Position numbers and translations under genes: made by a program
In this document: positions 55,281 to 64,000 of the stretch, one piece after another
Position numbering within the stretch: the first letter of the stretch is position 1
Layout: every line of letters begins with the position of its first letter
Notes under the pieces: model-generated
Told to the model about the DNA's origin: nothing
Databases searched by the model: none
Seen by the model: only the letters and a program-made list of their open reading frames with translations
NCBI RefSeq assembly: GCF_022637415.1
Contig: NZ_CP093340.1
Span: 2,294,001 to 2,358,000, forward strand
Length of the DNA: 64,000 bases
Reading direction: 5' to 3'
Origin: Luteimonas sp. S4-F44
GTDB lineage: Bacteria > Pseudomonadota > Gammaproteobacteria > Xanthomonadales > Xanthomonadaceae

Positions 55281-56441
55281 CTAGAGCGTACGCAGCCGCG
55301 CGATGGCCGCGTCGAGCGTTGCCGGATTCTTGGCAAAGCACAACCGCGCCAGCCGCTGGCCCTGCGGGGGCTGGGCGTAGAACGGCGACAGCGGGATCGC
55401 GGCCACGCCCTTGTCGGTCGTCAACCAACGGCAGAAGGCCGCGTCGTCGAGATCGCTGACCTCGGCGTAATCGACGAGCTGGAAGTAGCCGCCGGGCACC
55501 GGCAACGGTCGCAGCCGGGTCGTCGCGAGCTGCGCGGCGAAGGCGTCGCGCTTGGCCTGGTAGAACGCGCCCAGTTGCTCGTAGTGCTCGGGTTCCTCGC
55601 GCAACATGGCCGCGAACGCATGCTGGGCCGGCGCGAACGTGCAGAACACGTTGTACTGGTGGACCTTGCGGAACTCCGCGCTCAGCGCCGGCGGCGCGAT
55701 GCAGTAGCCGAGCTTCCAGCCGGTGCAGTGATAGGTCTTGCCGAAGCTCGAGACCACGAACGCGCGCTCGCGCAGCGCCGAGTAGCGCAGCGCCGACTCG
55801 TGGCGCGCACCGTCGAAGACGATGTGCTCGTAGACCTCGTCCGACAGCAGGTAGATGCCGGTCTCGGCGACGATGTCGGCGATCGCCTGCATGTCGTCGG
55901 CCGCGAACATCGCGCCCGACGGGTTGTGCGGGCTGTTGACGATCAGCAGGCGGGTGCGCGGCGTGACCGCCTCGCGCACCCGCTGCCAGTCGGGCGCGAA
56001 GGTGGCCGGATCGAGCGGCACGTGCACTGCGACCGCGCCGGCCAGTTCGATCGCCGGCTCGTAGCTGTCGTAGGCCGGGTCGAGCACGATCACCTCGTCG
56101 CCCGCGCGCACGACCGCGTGGATCGCATTGAACAGCGCCTCGGTCGCGCCGCTGGTCACGGTGACCTCGGTCTCGGGATCGGGAAGATGGCCGTAGACGC
56201 GCGCGGTCTTCTCGGCGATCGCATGGCGCAGCGCCGGGGTACCGGTCATCGGCGCGTACTGGTTGTGCCCGTCGCGCATCGCCGCGGCCAGCGCGTCGAC
56301 CAGACGCGGGGGCACTTCGAAATCCGGAAAGCCCTGGCCGAGATTGACCGCGCCGTGCTCGGCCGCCAACTGCGACATCACGGTGAAGATCGTGGTGCCG
56401 ACCTTGGGCAGCTTGGTCCGAGTCATCTGGCCTGCGTCCAT
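55281..56441 (-). CDS. Pyridoxal-phosphate aminotransferase (methionine aminotransferase YbdL-like)
   Basis: 386 residues from the ATG at 56441; another ATG five codons in (MTRTKLPKVGTTIF) is equally plausible. Class I aminotransferase signatures: LGQGFPDFEVPPRLVDAL, SGATEALFNAIHAVV, NSPHNPSGAMF, SDEVYEHIVFDG and the PLP-binding Lys in SSFGKTYHCTGWKLGY. The NLGQGFPDF opening and the FGKTYHCTGWK motif resemble E. coli YbdL, which prefers methionine and aromatic keto acids. A 27-bp inverted repeat lies just upstream of the start. Substrate is inferred. Confidence 0.88.
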   Translation of the reverse strand: MDAGQMTRTKLPKVGTTIFTVMSQLAAEHGAVNLGQGFPDFEVPPRLVDALAAAMRDGHNQYAPMTGTPALRHAIAEKTARVYGHLPDPETEVTVTSGATEALFNAIHAVVRAGDEVIVLDPAYDSYEPAIELAGAVAVHVPLDPATFAPDWQRVREAVTPRTRLLIVNSPHNPSGAMFAADDMQAIADIVAETGIYLLSDEVYEHIVFDGARHESALRYSALRERAFVVSSFGKTYHCTGWKLGYCIAPPALSAEFRKVHQYNVFCTFAPAQHAFAAMLREEPEHYEQLGAFYQAKRDAFAAQLATTRLRPLPVPGGYFQLVDYAEVSDLDDAAFCRWLTTDKGVAAIPLSPFYAQPPQGQRLARLCFAKNPATLDAAIARLRTL

Positions 56442-56474
56442 CGTGAAAGGGCACCGAGTGTACGGGCCCGTCCA

Positions 56475-56536
56475 CCCGAAAACCGAGGTCAGCGTGCAAT
56501 TCATGGCGAAATTGCACGCTGACCCCGGTTTTCGGG
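56475..56536. repeat. 27-bp inverted repeat (REP-like palindrome) between the aminotransferase and ccmA
   Basis: The arms at 56475-56501 and 56510-56536 match at 26 of 27 positions around an 8-base loop, CATGGCGA. Each outer end reads CCCGAAAACCG or its complement and the inner part contains GGTCAGCGTGCAATT. Palindromes with a GGTCAG...TGCAATT arm are familiar to me as dispersed elements in related genomes, but no second copy was seen in this window. Confidence 0.75.
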
Positions 56537-56585
56537 CGGCATTGACCCAGCGCAATGCCGAGGGCGGCGGCAGTCCCTAGAATGC

Positions 56586-57260
56586 ATGTCCAACGCGGTC
56601 CTTCTGCCCGCCACCGCCTGCCCGATGCCCGCTGCCGTTCCGCCCCTGCTCGCCACCCGCGGTCTGCGCTTCTCGCGTGACGAGCGTCCGGTCTTCGGGC
56701 CACTGGACTTCGCGGTGCAGGCCGGCGAGGCGCTGCTGGTGCGCGGCGGCAACGGCGTCGGCAAGACCACGTTGCTGCGCGTGCTGGCCGGATTGCTCGA
56801 GGCCGACGGCGGCACGGTCGAAGTCGCCGGCCGTCCGATCGCGCGCGCGATGCGCGCCGGCACCATGGCCTATCTGGGCCACTTGCCCGGGCTGAAAGCG
56901 GATCTGGACGCGGTCGAGAACCTCGCATTCCTGGCGCGGCTGCAGGGCTGCCGGACGAGTCAGACCGCCGAGCGCACGCTCGGTGTCGTCGGGTTGGCCG
57001 CCCACGCGCACCTGCTGGTGCGGCAGATGTCGGCCGGGCAGAAGAAGCGGCTGTCGCTGGCCAGGCTGTGGATGTCGCCCGCGCCGCTGTGGCTGCTCGA
57101 CGAGCCCTACGCCAATCTCGATCTGCAGGGCATCGAGCTGGTCAACCGCATGGTCCGCGCCCAGCTCGACGACGGCGGCGCAGCGCTGGTCACCACCCAC
57201 GGCGCCTATGCCGCGCCGCCGGTGCGCACCCGCGAGCTGTGTCTGGACCCGGCCGCATGA
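56586..57260 (+). CDS. ccmA: Heme exporter ATP-binding subunit CcmA
   Basis: 224 residues of a single ABC domain: Walker [12 protein letters not shown], the signature [14 protein letters not shown] and Walker [13 protein letters not shown]. The start is the ATG at 56586; one at 56625 is possible. With CcmB and CcmC it forms the ABC module that moves or releases holo-CcmE during cytochrome c maturation (System I). First gene of the ccm operon; its stop overlaps ccmB (ATGA). Confidence 0.95.
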   Translation: MSNAVLLPATACPMPAAVPPLLATRGLRFSRDERPVFGPLDFAVQAGEALLVRGGNGVGKTTLLRVLAGLLEADGGTVEVAGRPIARAMRAGTMAYLGHLPGLKADLDAVENLAFLARLQGCRTSQTAERTLGVVGLAAHAHLLVRQMSAGQKKRLSLARLWMSPAPLWLLDEPYANLDLQGIELVNRMVRAQLDDGGAALVTTHGAYAAPPVRTRELCLDPAA

Positions 57261-57946
57261 GCGCGCCGCTGCCGACCCTCGCCGGCAGTGCCCGTGCGCT
57301 GATCGCGCGCGACCTACGCCTGCTGTGGCGCCGGCGCGGCGATGCGTTTCAGCCGGCGCTGTTCGCGTTGATCGTCATCGTCTTGTTCGCGCTGGCACTG
57401 GGCAGCGACGCGGCGATGCTGGCCCGGGTCGCGCCAGGCGTGCTGTGGGTCGCGGCGCTGTTGTCGGGGCTGCTCGCACTCGACACGCTGTTTCGCGGCG
57501 ACGCCGACGACGGCTCGCTCGAGCAATGGATGCTCGCCCCGGTTCCGCTGGCCTGGCTGGTGCTGGTGCGCACGGTGTCGCATTGGGCGACCACGACGCT
57601 GCCGCTGCTGCTGGCCGCCCCGCTGCTGGCCGAACTGCTCGGATTGCCGCGCGCGCAGCTGCCGGTGCTGCTGGCAGGGCTGGCACTGGGCACGCCACTG
57701 CTGAGCCTGCTCGGCGCGGTCGTCGCCGCGCTGACCATCGGCATGCGCCGTTCCGGTATCCTGTTGGCGCTGCTCGCACTGCCACTGTATGTCCCGGTGC
57801 TGGTGTTCGGGGCTGGCAGCGTGGCGATCTCGGCCCAGGGCCACGATCCGACCGGCGGCCTGCTGCTGCTCGGTGCCGGTCTTGTCGCCGCCGTGGTGTT
57901 GGCGCCGGTCGCCGCCGCCGCCGCCATCCGCATCGCGCTGACCTGA
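57257..57946 (+). CDS. ccmB: Heme exporter membrane subunit CcmB
   Basis: 229 residues with about six transmembrane helices. The start at 57257 overlaps the ccmA stop; a longer frame upstream is only the shadow of ccmA. Typical CcmB features are [33 protein letters not shown] at the N-terminus and the [20 protein letters not shown] loop. It is the membrane partner of CcmA in System I cytochrome c maturation. TGAGG at its stop codon can serve as binding site for a small open frame that follows. Confidence 0.94.
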   Translation: MSAPLPTLAGSARALIARDLRLLWRRRGDAFQPALFALIVIVLFALALGSDAAMLARVAPGVLWVAALLSGLLALDTLFRGDADDGSLEQWMLAPVPLAWLVLVRTVSHWATTTLPLLLAAPLLAELLGLPRAQLPVLLAGLALGTPLLSLLGAVVAALTIGMRRSGILLALLALPLYVPVLVFGAGSVAISAQGHDPTGGLLLLGAGLVAAVVLAPVAAAAAIRIALT

Positions 57947-57950
57947 GGTC

Positions 57951-58055
57951 ATGCAGCCAATGACTGCCACCGACGCATCCCCGTTCCGCCCGCGGCCCGG
58001 TGCCGCGCCGCACGCCCCCGCCAGCCCGTTCACGCCAGCACGCCCGCCCGCATGA
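57951..58055 (+). CDS. 34-codon open frame coupling ccmB and ccmC (small ORF)
   Basis: Starts with ATG after TGAGGTC, ends with a TGA that overlaps the ccmC ATG by 4 bp (ATGA). The encoded 34 residues are Pro/Ala-rich (MQPMTATDASPFRPRPGAA and onward) with no recognisable domain. ccmC has no Shine-Dalgarno sequence of its own (CAGCACGCCCGCCCGC before its ATG), so ribosomes finishing this frame would supply it. Every other gene pair here except ccmE-ccmF is coupled by overlap. It may be a translated coupling leader rather than a functional peptide. Confidence 0.45.
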   Translation: MQPMTATDASPFRPRPGAAPHAPASPFTPARPPA

Positions 58056-58810
58056 ATCCCATCGTCCTCTGGTTCCATCAGCTCGGTTCGCCGCCGACCT
58101 TCGACCGCTTCGCGCGGCGCTGGGCGCCATGGGCCTATGGGCTGGCGCTGCTGACGATGGCCGTCGGCCTGTACGGCGCGCTGTTTCAGGTCCCGGCCGA
58201 CTACCAGCAGGGCGACAGCTTCCGGATCCTCTACATCCATGTGCCCAGCGCCTGGATGAGCCTGGCGGTGTTCGCGCTGATGGCGCTCTACGGCGCGATC
58301 GCGCTGATCTGGCGGATCAAGCTGTGCGAGATCCTGGCAATGGCCTGTGCGCCGATCGGCGCGGCCTTCACCGTGATTACGCTGCTGACCGGGTCGATCT
58401 GGGGCAAGCCGATGTGGGGCACCTGGTGGGACTGGGACCCGCGCCTGACCACGCAGCTGATCCTGCTGTTCCTCTACCTCGGCGTGATCGGCCTGTACCA
58501 GTCGATCGAGGACCGCCGCACGGCCGCACGCGCGGCATCGCTGCTGGCGATCGTCGGCGTCGCACTGCTGCCGATCATCCGCTACTCGGTGGTGTGGTGG
58601 GACTCGCTGCACCAGGGCCAGACGATCCGCGTGTTCGGCGAGTCGAGCATGGACGCGAGCATGATCGGCCCGCTGCTGTGGATGATCGTGGCGACCAAGT
58701 TCTGGTTCGTCGGGTCGCTGCTGGCGCGCGCACGCGCCGACAACCTGCGCCGCGAGGCGGGCAAGGACTGGGTGCGGCGGATGGCCGGCGCACCGGGAGA
58801 ACGCGCATGA
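58052..58810 (+). CDS. ccmC: Heme exporter/delivery protein CcmC
   Basis: 252 residues, six transmembrane helices and the haem-handling tryptophan-rich loop [18 protein letters not shown], with the conserved His of [11 protein letters not shown] and of [11 protein letters not shown]. CcmC places haem onto CcmE in the periplasm. Its start lacks a Shine-Dalgarno sequence and overlaps the end of a 34-codon open frame. Its stop overlaps ccmD. Confidence 0.95.
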   Translation: MNPIVLWFHQLGSPPTFDRFARRWAPWAYGLALLTMAVGLYGALFQVPADYQQGDSFRILYIHVPSAWMSLAVFALMALYGAIALIWRIKLCEILAMACAPIGAAFTVITLLTGSIWGKPMWGTWWDWDPRLTTQLILLFLYLGVIGLYQSIEDRRTAARAASLLAIVGVALLPIIRYSVVWWDSLHQGQTIRVFGESSMDASMIGPLLWMIVATKFWFVGSLLARARADNLRREAGKDWVRRMAGAPGERA

Positions 58811-58980
58811 GCTATCTGGAATACGTCGTCGCCGCCTACGCGGTGTTTGCGGCCGTGCTGGTGTGGGACTTCGTCGCCCCGCGCATCCGCATCGCGCAGA
58901 CGCTGCGTGCGGTCCGCACCCTCGAGGCGCGCCGCCGGGCCGCCGTCGTTCGTGCCCCCGATACGGAGCTGACCCGATGA
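58807..58980 (+). CDS. ccmD: Heme exporter protein CcmD
   Basis: 57 residues, a single transmembrane helix ([21 protein letters not shown]) followed by a basic tail ([18 protein letters not shown]). The [10 protein letters not shown] start and Tyr-rich helix match CcmD, the small partner that stabilises CcmE with CcmC. ATGA overlaps join it to ccmC and ccmE. Confidence 0.9.
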   Translation: MSYLEYVVAAYAVFAAVLVWDFVAPRIRIAQTLRAVRTLEARRRAAVVRAPDTELTR

Positions 58981-59453
58981 ACCCCATCCGCAAGCGCCGC
59001 CTGGGCTTCGTCGTCGCGCTCGCTGCCGCCGGCGCGCTGTCGGCCACGCTGATCGCCTTCGCGCTGCAACGCAACGTCTCGTATCTCTATACCCCAGCCG
59101 AGGTGCTGGCCGGCACCGCAGGCCCTGCGGTCGCCTCGGGCGAGGCGCGCTTCCGCCTCGGCGGCATGGTCGCCGACGGCTCGTTCGCGCGCGAAACCGG
59201 CTCGATGGAGGCGCACTTCCGCGTCACCGACGGCGATGCCGAGCTGCCGGTCCGATACACCGGCATCCTCCCCGACCTGTTCCGCGAGAACCAGGCGGTG
59301 GTCGCGACAGGACGCATGGCCGATGGCGTGTTCGTCGCCGAACAGGTGCTGGCCAAGCACGACGAGACCTACGTGCCCAAGGAGGTCGCCGACAAGATGG
59401 GCCTGGCCCACGACAAGCACGGGGTCGTGACGCCGGCCGAGAGCACGCAATGA
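58977..59453 (+). CDS. ccmE: Heme chaperone CcmE
   Basis: 158 residues: one N-terminal helix, an OB-fold domain, and the covalent haem-binding H128 with Y132 in [10 protein letters not shown]. CcmE carries haem to the CcmFH lyase. Start overlaps ccmD. Normal length and a charged, flexible C-terminus ([13 protein letters not shown]). Confidence 0.96.
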   Translation: MNPIRKRRLGFVVALAAAGALSATLIAFALQRNVSYLYTPAEVLAGTAGPAVASGEARFRLGGMVADGSFARETGSMEAHFRVTDGDAELPVRYTGILPDLFRENQAVVATGRMADGVFVAEQVLAKHDETYVPKEVADKMGLAHDKHGVVTPAESTQ

Positions 59454-59489
59454 CGGCGACGGTCCGCGGGCCCCGCCCGGAGCGCACCG

Positions 59490-61424
59490 ATGCTGCCTGA
59501 ACTCGGTCAAATCGCCCTGCTGCTGGCGCTGGTTGCCTCGCTGCTGCAGACGCTGCTGCCGCTGCTGGGCGCGCGGCGCGGCATCGCGCCGTGGATGGCG
59601 ACCGCGCGACCGGCCGCGTATGCGCAGGTGATCCTGCTGTTCGCTGCCTGGGCGCTGCTCACCGTCGCGTTCATGACGCAGGACTTCTCGGTGCGTTACG
59701 TCGCCGAGAACTCCAACCTGTTGCTGCCGATGATCTACCGGATCACCGCCGTCTGGGGCGGCCACGAAGGCTCGCTGCTGCTGTGGGGGTTGCTGCTGGC
59801 GTGCTGGAACGGCGCCGTGGCCTGGCGCTCGCGCGACGTGCCCGACGTGGTCCTGGCCCGCGTGCTCGGGGTCACGGGCGCGATCTGCTTCGGCTTTCTG
59901 GCGTTTCTGATCTTCACCAGCAATCCCTTCGACCGCATTCTGCCGATGCCGCTCGACGGCCGCGATCTCAACCCGCTGCTGCAGGACCCGGGGATGATCG
60001 TGCACCCGCCGATGCTCTACATCGGCTACTCGGGCTTCATGGTGCCGTTCGCGTTCGCGATCGCCGCGCTGCTCGACGGCCGCATCGATGCGCGCTGGCT
60101 GCGCTGGACGCGACCGTGGACCAACGTGGCCTGGGCGTTTCTGACCATCGGCATCGCGCTCGGTTCGTGGTGGGCGTATGCCGAACTGGGCTGGGGCGGC
60201 TGGTGGTTCTGGGATCCTGTCGAGAACGCCAGCTTCATGCCGTGGCTGGCCGGCGCGGCGCTGATCCATTCGCAGGCGGTGACCGAGAAGCGCGGCAGCT
60301 TCCACGGCTGGACGCTGCTGCTGGCGATCGCCGCGTTCTCGCTGTCGCTGCTGGGCGCGTTCCTGGTGCGCTCGGGCGTGCTGACCAGCGTGCACAGCTT
60401 CGCCGCCGATCCGGCGCGCGGCTTGTTCATCCTGGTGTTCCTGGGCATCGTCGTCGGCGGCTCGCTGCTGCTCTATGCGCTGCGCGCGCCCGATGGCCGG
60501 GGCGGCAAGCCGTTCACCGCAACCTCGCGCGAGACCCTACTGCTGGCCAACAACCTGCTGCTGGTGGCAGCCTGCGCGATGGTGCTGCTGGGCACGCTGT
60601 ATCCGCTGCTGGCCGACGCGCTGGATCTGGGCAAGATCTCGGTCGGTCCGCCGTACTTCTCGCTGCTGTTCCTGGTGCTGATGGCGCCACTGGTCCTGCT
60701 GCTGCCGTTCGGCCCGCTGACCCGCTGGCAGAACGACGCGGCCAGCCGGCCGCTGCGCATGCTCGCGCCCTGGGCGGTGCTGGCGCTGGTGCTCGGTGCG
60801 ATCGGCTTCTATGTCGCCCCGCAGGGTCCGTGGAAGGTCGCGATGGGCATCGCTGGCGCGGTGTGGGTCGCCGCCGGCACGCTGCGCTTCGCCTGGGGGC
60901 GGCTGCGCACCGGCTCCAAGCGCTTCACCCCGGAGATGACCGGCATGCTGCTCGGCCATCTGGGTCTCGCAGTATTCCTGGTCGGCGCATTGCTGGTCGA
61001 AGCGCTCAACGTCCAGCGCGAAGTCGCATTGGCGCCCGGGCAGACGCTGGAAATGGGCCGCGATGCTTTCGTGCTCGACGGCGTCGCACACCACGAAGGG
61101 CCGAACTACATCTCCGATCGCGGCACCGTGCGCATGCTGCGTGACGACCGCCTGATCGCCACGCTGCATCCCGAGAAACGCGCCTACGTCAGCGGCGGCC
61201 AGGTGATGACCGAAAGCGCGATCCGCGCAGGCGTGACCCGCGACGTCTACGTCGCGCTCGGCGAGCCGCTCGGCGGCGATGCCTGGGCGCTGCGCGTGCA
61301 CGTCAAGCCGTTCGTGCGCTGGATCTGGGCCGGTGCGTTTCTGATGGCGCTGGGCGCGTTCGTCGTCGCCGGCGACCGCCGTTTCCGCCGTCCGCCATCG
61401 CCGCGCAGGGAGCCGTCCGCATGA
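59490..61424 (+). CDS. ccmF: Cytochrome c haem lyase subunit CcmF
   Basis: 644 residues with about 14 transmembrane segments. The WWD haem-binding motif is WGGWWFWDPVENASFMPW near residue 235; other conserved parts are MTQDFSVRYVAENSN, HPPMLYIGYSGF and the HSFAADPARGLFIL loop. CcmF with CcmH joins haem to CxxCH cysteines of apocytochromes. GGAG precedes the ATG. It overlaps ccmG by 4 bp. Confidence 0.97.
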   Translation: MLPELGQIALLLALVASLLQTLLPLLGARRGIAPWMATARPAAYAQVILLFAAWALLTVAFMTQDFSVRYVAENSNLLLPMIYRITAVWGGHEGSLLLWGLLLACWNGAVAWRSRDVPDVVLARVLGVTGAICFGFLAFLIFTSNPFDRILPMPLDGRDLNPLLQDPGMIVHPPMLYIGYSGFMVPFAFAIAALLDGRIDARWLRWTRPWTNVAWAFLTIGIALGSWWAYAELGWGGWWFWDPVENASFMPWLAGAALIHSQAVTEKRGSFHGWTLLLAIAAFSLSLLGAFLVRSGVLTSVHSFAADPARGLFILVFLGIVVGGSLLLYALRAPDGRGGKPFTATSRETLLLANNLLLVAACAMVLLGTLYPLLADALDLGKISVGPPYFSLLFLVLMAPLVLLLPFGPLTRWQNDAASRPLRMLAPWAVLALVLGAIGFYVAPQGPWKVAMGIAGAVWVAAGTLRFAWGRLRTGSKRFTPEMTGMLLGHLGLAVFLVGALLVEALNVQREVALAPGQTLEMGRDAFVLDGVAHHEGPNYISDRGTVRMLRDDRLIATLHPEKRAYVSGGQVMTESAIRAGVTRDVYVALGEPLGGDAWALRVHVKPFVRWIWAGAFLMALGAFVVAGDRRFRRPPSPRREPSA

Positions 61425-61984
61425 GCACATCCCCGACCCGCCGCTCGCACGGCCGTTGGTTGCCGCTGGCGGTCTTCGCCGCGATCGCCGTGCTGCTCGC
61501 CGCAGGCGTCTGGCTGAGCCGCAATCCCCATCGCGATGCCCTGCCCTCGCCACTGATCGGCAAGCCCGCGCCGGACTTCCGGCTGCCGGTACTGCACGAA
61601 CCCGGCCGCATGGTGACGGCGGCCGAACTGCGCGGCGAACCCTACCTGCTCAATGTCTGGGGCAGCTGGTGCCCGGGCTGCCGCGAGGAACACGCGGTCA
61701 TCAGCGAGTTCGCCAAGACCAAGCGCGTGCGCGTCATCGGCTACAACTGGAAGGACGAGCACAGCGATGCGCTGCGCTGGCTCGAGCAGTTCGGCAACCC
61801 GTACTGGCTGGTGCTGGTGGACTACGAAGGCCATGCGGCGATCGACTGGGGCATCTATGGCGCGCCGGAGACCTTCCTGGTCGACGGCAACGGCACCATC
61901 GTCTGGAAGTACGTGGGCCCGATGACGCCCGAGGTGCTGCGCACGCAACTGCTGCCGCAGGTCGAACGGCTGGAGGCACCATGA
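61421..61984 (+). CDS. ccmG: Thiol:disulfide oxidoreductase CcmG/DsbE
   Basis: 187 residues with an N-terminal membrane anchor and a thioredoxin domain: active site W-C84-P-G-C87, the GxPAPDFRLPVL opening and cis-Pro segment IYGAPETFLVDGNG. It keeps apocytochrome cysteines reduced for haem attachment. Overlaps ccmF and ccmH as ATGA. Confidence 0.95.
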   Translation: MSTSPTRRSHGRWLPLAVFAAIAVLLAAGVWLSRNPHRDALPSPLIGKPAPDFRLPVLHEPGRMVTAAELRGEPYLLNVWGSWCPGCREEHAVISEFAKTKRVRVIGYNWKDEHSDALRWLEQFGNPYWLVLVDYEGHAAIDWGIYGAPETFLVDGNGTIVWKYVGPMTPEVLRTQLLPQVERLEAP

Positions 61985-62424
61985 TCCGTGCGCTGCTGCT
62001 CGCGCTGGCCCTGTGCCTGGCGTGGCCGCCCGCGGCCCGCGCGCAGGCCGCCGTCGATCCGGCGCCGCTGACGTTCGAGAACGCCGCCGAGGAAACGCGC
62101 TTCCGCAGCCTGATCCTCGAACTGCGCTGTGTGATGTGCCAGAACCAGTCGCTGGCCGACTCCAATGCCCAGATCGCTCACGATCTGCGCCGTGAAGTGC
62201 TCGCACTCATGCGCCGTGGGCAGAGCGATGCGCAGATCCGCGAGCATCTGGTCGCGCGCTACGGCGAGTTCGTGCTCTATCGCCCGCGGGTCGGGCCGGC
62301 GACCTGGCTGCTGTGGTTCGGCCCGCTGGTCGTGCTCGGCGCCGGTGGCGTGGTGATCTGGCGGATCGTGGCCGCGCGTCGCCGCGAGCCACTGCCGCCG
62401 ATTGATGATTCCCAGGAGTGGTGA
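61981..62424 (+). CDS. ccmH: Cytochrome c maturation protein CcmH
   Basis: 147 residues: a signal or anchor sequence (ALLLALALCLAWPPAARA), the redox pair C50-V-M-C53 in LRCVMCQNQSLADSNA, and a C-terminal membrane helix. It reduces apocytochrome and works with CcmF. The start overlaps ccmG, and the TGA overlaps the ccmI ATG by one base. Confidence 0.95.
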   Translation: MIRALLLALALCLAWPPAARAQAAVDPAPLTFENAAEETRFRSLILELRCVMCQNQSLADSNAQIAHDLRREVLALMRRGQSDAQIREHLVARYGEFVLYRPRVGPATWLLWFGPLVVLGAGGVVIWRIVAARRREPLPPIDDSQEW

Positions 62425-63446
62425 TGGCCGTTTTCGTTGCGATCGCGATCTGCATCACGCTGGCGACCGTGGCCATGCTGGTCCATGCCCTGCGCACCGG
62501 TGCGCCGCGCGTGGCGCTGGCGGTGGCCGTGCTCGTGCCGGTGCTGGTCGGCGGCCTGTACACCATCGTCGGCACCCCCGCCGCACTCGATCCGCAGGCG
62601 CTGCGCGCGCCCGATTCGCTGGAAGAGGCGATCACCCGCCTGCAGGCCGACCTGCAGCGCGACCCGCGCCAGCCCGAGGGCTGGCTGCTGCTGGGGCGCA
62701 GCTATGCGGCGATGCAGGAGCCGGGCAAGGCGCGCGACGCGATCGAGCGTGCGGCCAAGCTAGTGCCCGACGACGACGCGCTGCAGGTCGAATACGCACG
62801 GGCCCGCGCCGAGGCGCATCCGCAGCGCCGCTTCGACGATACCGCCGTCGAGATCCTGCGCACGGTGCTCGCGCGCAACCCCGAGCAGCAGCACGCGCGC
62901 TGGTTCCTGGGCATCGCCCAGCGCCAGGCCGGCGACGATGCGGCGGCCGTCGCGACCTGGGAGCCGCTGCTGACCCAACTCGACGGCGGAACCGCCGCGA
63001 CCCTGCGCGAACAGATCGCCGCCGCGCGCCAGGCCGCGGGCATGCCCGCGTCGGCGGCCCCGGCCACCGAGGCGACGACTGCGGCTCCGGCGCGCGCGCT
63101 GCATGTGCGCGTGCGCATCGACGGCGACGCCGCGGCCCTGGCCGCGCGCCTGCCGCCCGAGACCAGCGTCTTCGTGATGGCCCGCCAGCCCGGCGGCCCA
63201 CCGATGCCGGTGGCCGCGCAGCGCCACCGCCTGTCCGCATTGCCGCTCGACATCGTGCTTGATGACGACGACAGCCCGATGCCGACCCAGCCGCTGTCGG
63301 CGCTCGACGAGGTCGAAGTCGTCGCCCGGATCGCGGCCCGCGGCATCGCCGAGCGCAGCGCCGACGACCTGGAGTCGGCGCCGGTGCGCGTGACCCTGCC
63401 CACCGCGGACACGATCGAGCTGGTGATCGAGGCGCCTCGTCCCTAG
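62424..63446 (+). CDS. ccmI: Cytochrome c maturation protein CcmI (TPR domain)
   Basis: 340 residues from the ATG at 62424, with AGGAG ahead. Two N-terminal membrane helices, TPR repeats (WLLLGRSYAAMQEPGKARDAI and a second unit) and a C-terminal periplasmic beta-rich domain from about 225. CcmI binds the C-terminus of apocytochromes and passes them to CcmFH. It ends the ccm operon. A hairpin without T-run (CCGGCGA/TCGCCGG, 63462-63482) follows. Confidence 0.92.
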   Translation: MAVFVAIAICITLATVAMLVHALRTGAPRVALAVAVLVPVLVGGLYTIVGTPAALDPQALRAPDSLEEAITRLQADLQRDPRQPEGWLLLGRSYAAMQEPGKARDAIERAAKLVPDDDALQVEYARARAEAHPQRRFDDTAVEILRTVLARNPEQQHARWFLGIAQRQAGDDAAAVATWEPLLTQLDGGTAATLREQIAAARQAAGMPASAAPATEATTAAPARALHVRVRIDGDAAALAARLPPETSVFVMARQPGGPPMPVAAQRHRLSALPLDIVLDDDDSPMPTQPLSALDEVEVVARIAARGIAERSADDLESAPVRVTLPTADTIELVIEAPRP

Positions 63447-63548
63447 CGACGAGGGGGACGCCCGGCGATGGCTTTTCGCCGGTCGAACCGCGATCATGCA
63501 ACGCCACGCGCCGCCGGCACGCCATCGCGCCTCCGGGCACCAGATCCG

Positions 63549-64000
63549 ATGACCGAATTCATCCCGCCGGGCAGCCGCTTCGTCGCGTTGCCCTCGCCGT
63601 TCCCGATGAAGCGCGGCGGCGCGCTGCACGGCGCACGCGTCGCCTATGAGACCTGGGGTCGGCTCGATCCAGCTGCCGGCAACGCGATTCTGATCGTCAC
63701 CGGCCTGTCGCCCGACGCCCATGCCGCCGCGCACGGCGACGACCCGTCGCCAGGCTGGTGGGAGGCGATGGTCGGTCCGGGCCGTCCGATCGACACCGAT
63801 CGCTGGTTCGTGGTCTGCGTCAATTCGCTGGGCAGCTGCAAAGGCTCCACCGGACCGGCCTCGGCCGATCCGGCCACAGGCGCGCCCTACCGCCTGGCGT
63901 TCCCCGACCTGTCGATCGAGGACGTCGCCGACGCCGCCGCGCATGTGGTGCGTGCGTTGGGCATCGCGCAACTGGCCTGCGTGATCGGGAACTCGATGGG
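63549..64000 (+). CDS. metX: MetX-family serine/homoserine O-acyltransferase (partial at window end)
   Basis: The first 150 residues, open at the window edge. They start MTEFIPPGSRFVALPSPFP and contain the alpha/beta-hydrolase oxyanion stretch NAILIVTGLSPDAHAA, NSLGSCKGSTGP and the nucleophile elbow GNSMG with Ser148 at the very end. The sequence is very close to the Xanthomonas campestris member as I remember it, which is characterised as a serine O-succinyltransferase of cysteine biosynthesis, though the family also includes homoserine O-acetyl- and succinyltransferases. The start is 102 bp after ccmI. Confidence 0.85.
   Translation, partial: MTEFIPPGSRFVALPSPFPMKRGGALHGARVAYETWGRLDPAAGNAILIVTGLSPDAHAAAHGDDPSPGWWEAMVGPGRPIDTDRWFVVCVNSLGSCKGSTGPASADPATGAPYRLAFPDLSIEDVADAAAHVVRALGIAQLACVIGNSM

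Noticed and set aside
63447..63548. Possible SAM or other riboswitch ahead of the metX-like gene
   Set aside because: The 102-bp gap is too short for most riboswitches and only a plain 7-bp hairpin was visible; no known core motif was recognised.

Overview
The window is high-GC, gene-dense chromosomal DNA from a gammaproteobacterium of the Xanthomonadaceae/Lysobacteraceae (a Xanthomonas, Lysobacter or Luteimonas relative). The reasons are the block dapE / ArsC-like gene / dapD / glnD / map, a 'transmembrane repetitive' protein of xanthomonad type, a GacA-type regulator, and a MetX-family serine O-succinyltransferase that closely resembles the Xanthomonas enzyme as I remember it. The species is an inference. 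No rRNA, tRNA, CRISPR array, phage or transposase gene was seen.

Layout. 1-0.8 kb: 3' end of mfd overlapping an HD-GYP gene. 0.8-11.4 kb, all minus: map, glnD, dapD, an ArsC/Spx-like gene, dapE, a NUDIX hydrolase, then mprF and an acvB/virJ-like gene overlapping by 4 bp (lysyl-phosphatidylglycerol synthesis plus its probable hydrolase). 11.7-17.1 kb, plus: a five-gene archaic chaperone-usher (spore coat U) pilus operon between map and rpsB. 17.1-19.2 kb: rpsB-tsf with promoter, leader and terminator. 19.3-21.9 kb: a small RiPP locus of graspetide type, with an ATP-grasp maturase divergent from a 64-residue precursor that is followed by a secreted DUF6624-like protein. 22-30.2 kb, minus: cmk, rpsA, ihfB, lapB, a WecA/WbpL-type transferase, a WbpM-type dehydratase and galU (ribosome, IHF, LPS and O-antigen supply). 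30.2-36.1 kb, plus: the zinc-independent form of L36, a small secreted protein, aguA, a beta-lactamase-fold hydrolase, aguB, a GNAT and a TraB-family membrane protein. 36.1-43.9 kb, minus: an RND adaptor with two different permeases. 44.1-44.9 kb: two small c-type cytochromes. 45.1-49.9 kb: the transmembrane repetitive protein, nfuA, phhB with a second DUF6624-like gene, and rluC. 50.2-53.6 kb: rne with a very long disordered tail. 53.8-56.4 kb, minus: gacA, a SCO1/SenC lipoprotein and a YbdL-type aminotransferase. 56.6-63.4 kb, plus: a complete ccmABCDEFGHI cytochrome c maturation operon. 63.5-64 kb: start of a metX-family gene.

Themes. The core genes (translation, lysine biosynthesis, nitrogen sensing, envelope) are ordinary. 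The accessory insertions deserve most attention: the graspetide locus, the pilus operon between map and rpsB, the mprF-acvB pair, and the RND pair in which one permease has lost two of the classical proton-relay residues. The ccm operon contains a 34-codon open frame between ccmB and ccmC that appears to couple translation. A 27-bp inverted repeat lies between the aminotransferase and ccmA. The two c-type cytochromes at 44 kb would depend on the ccm system.
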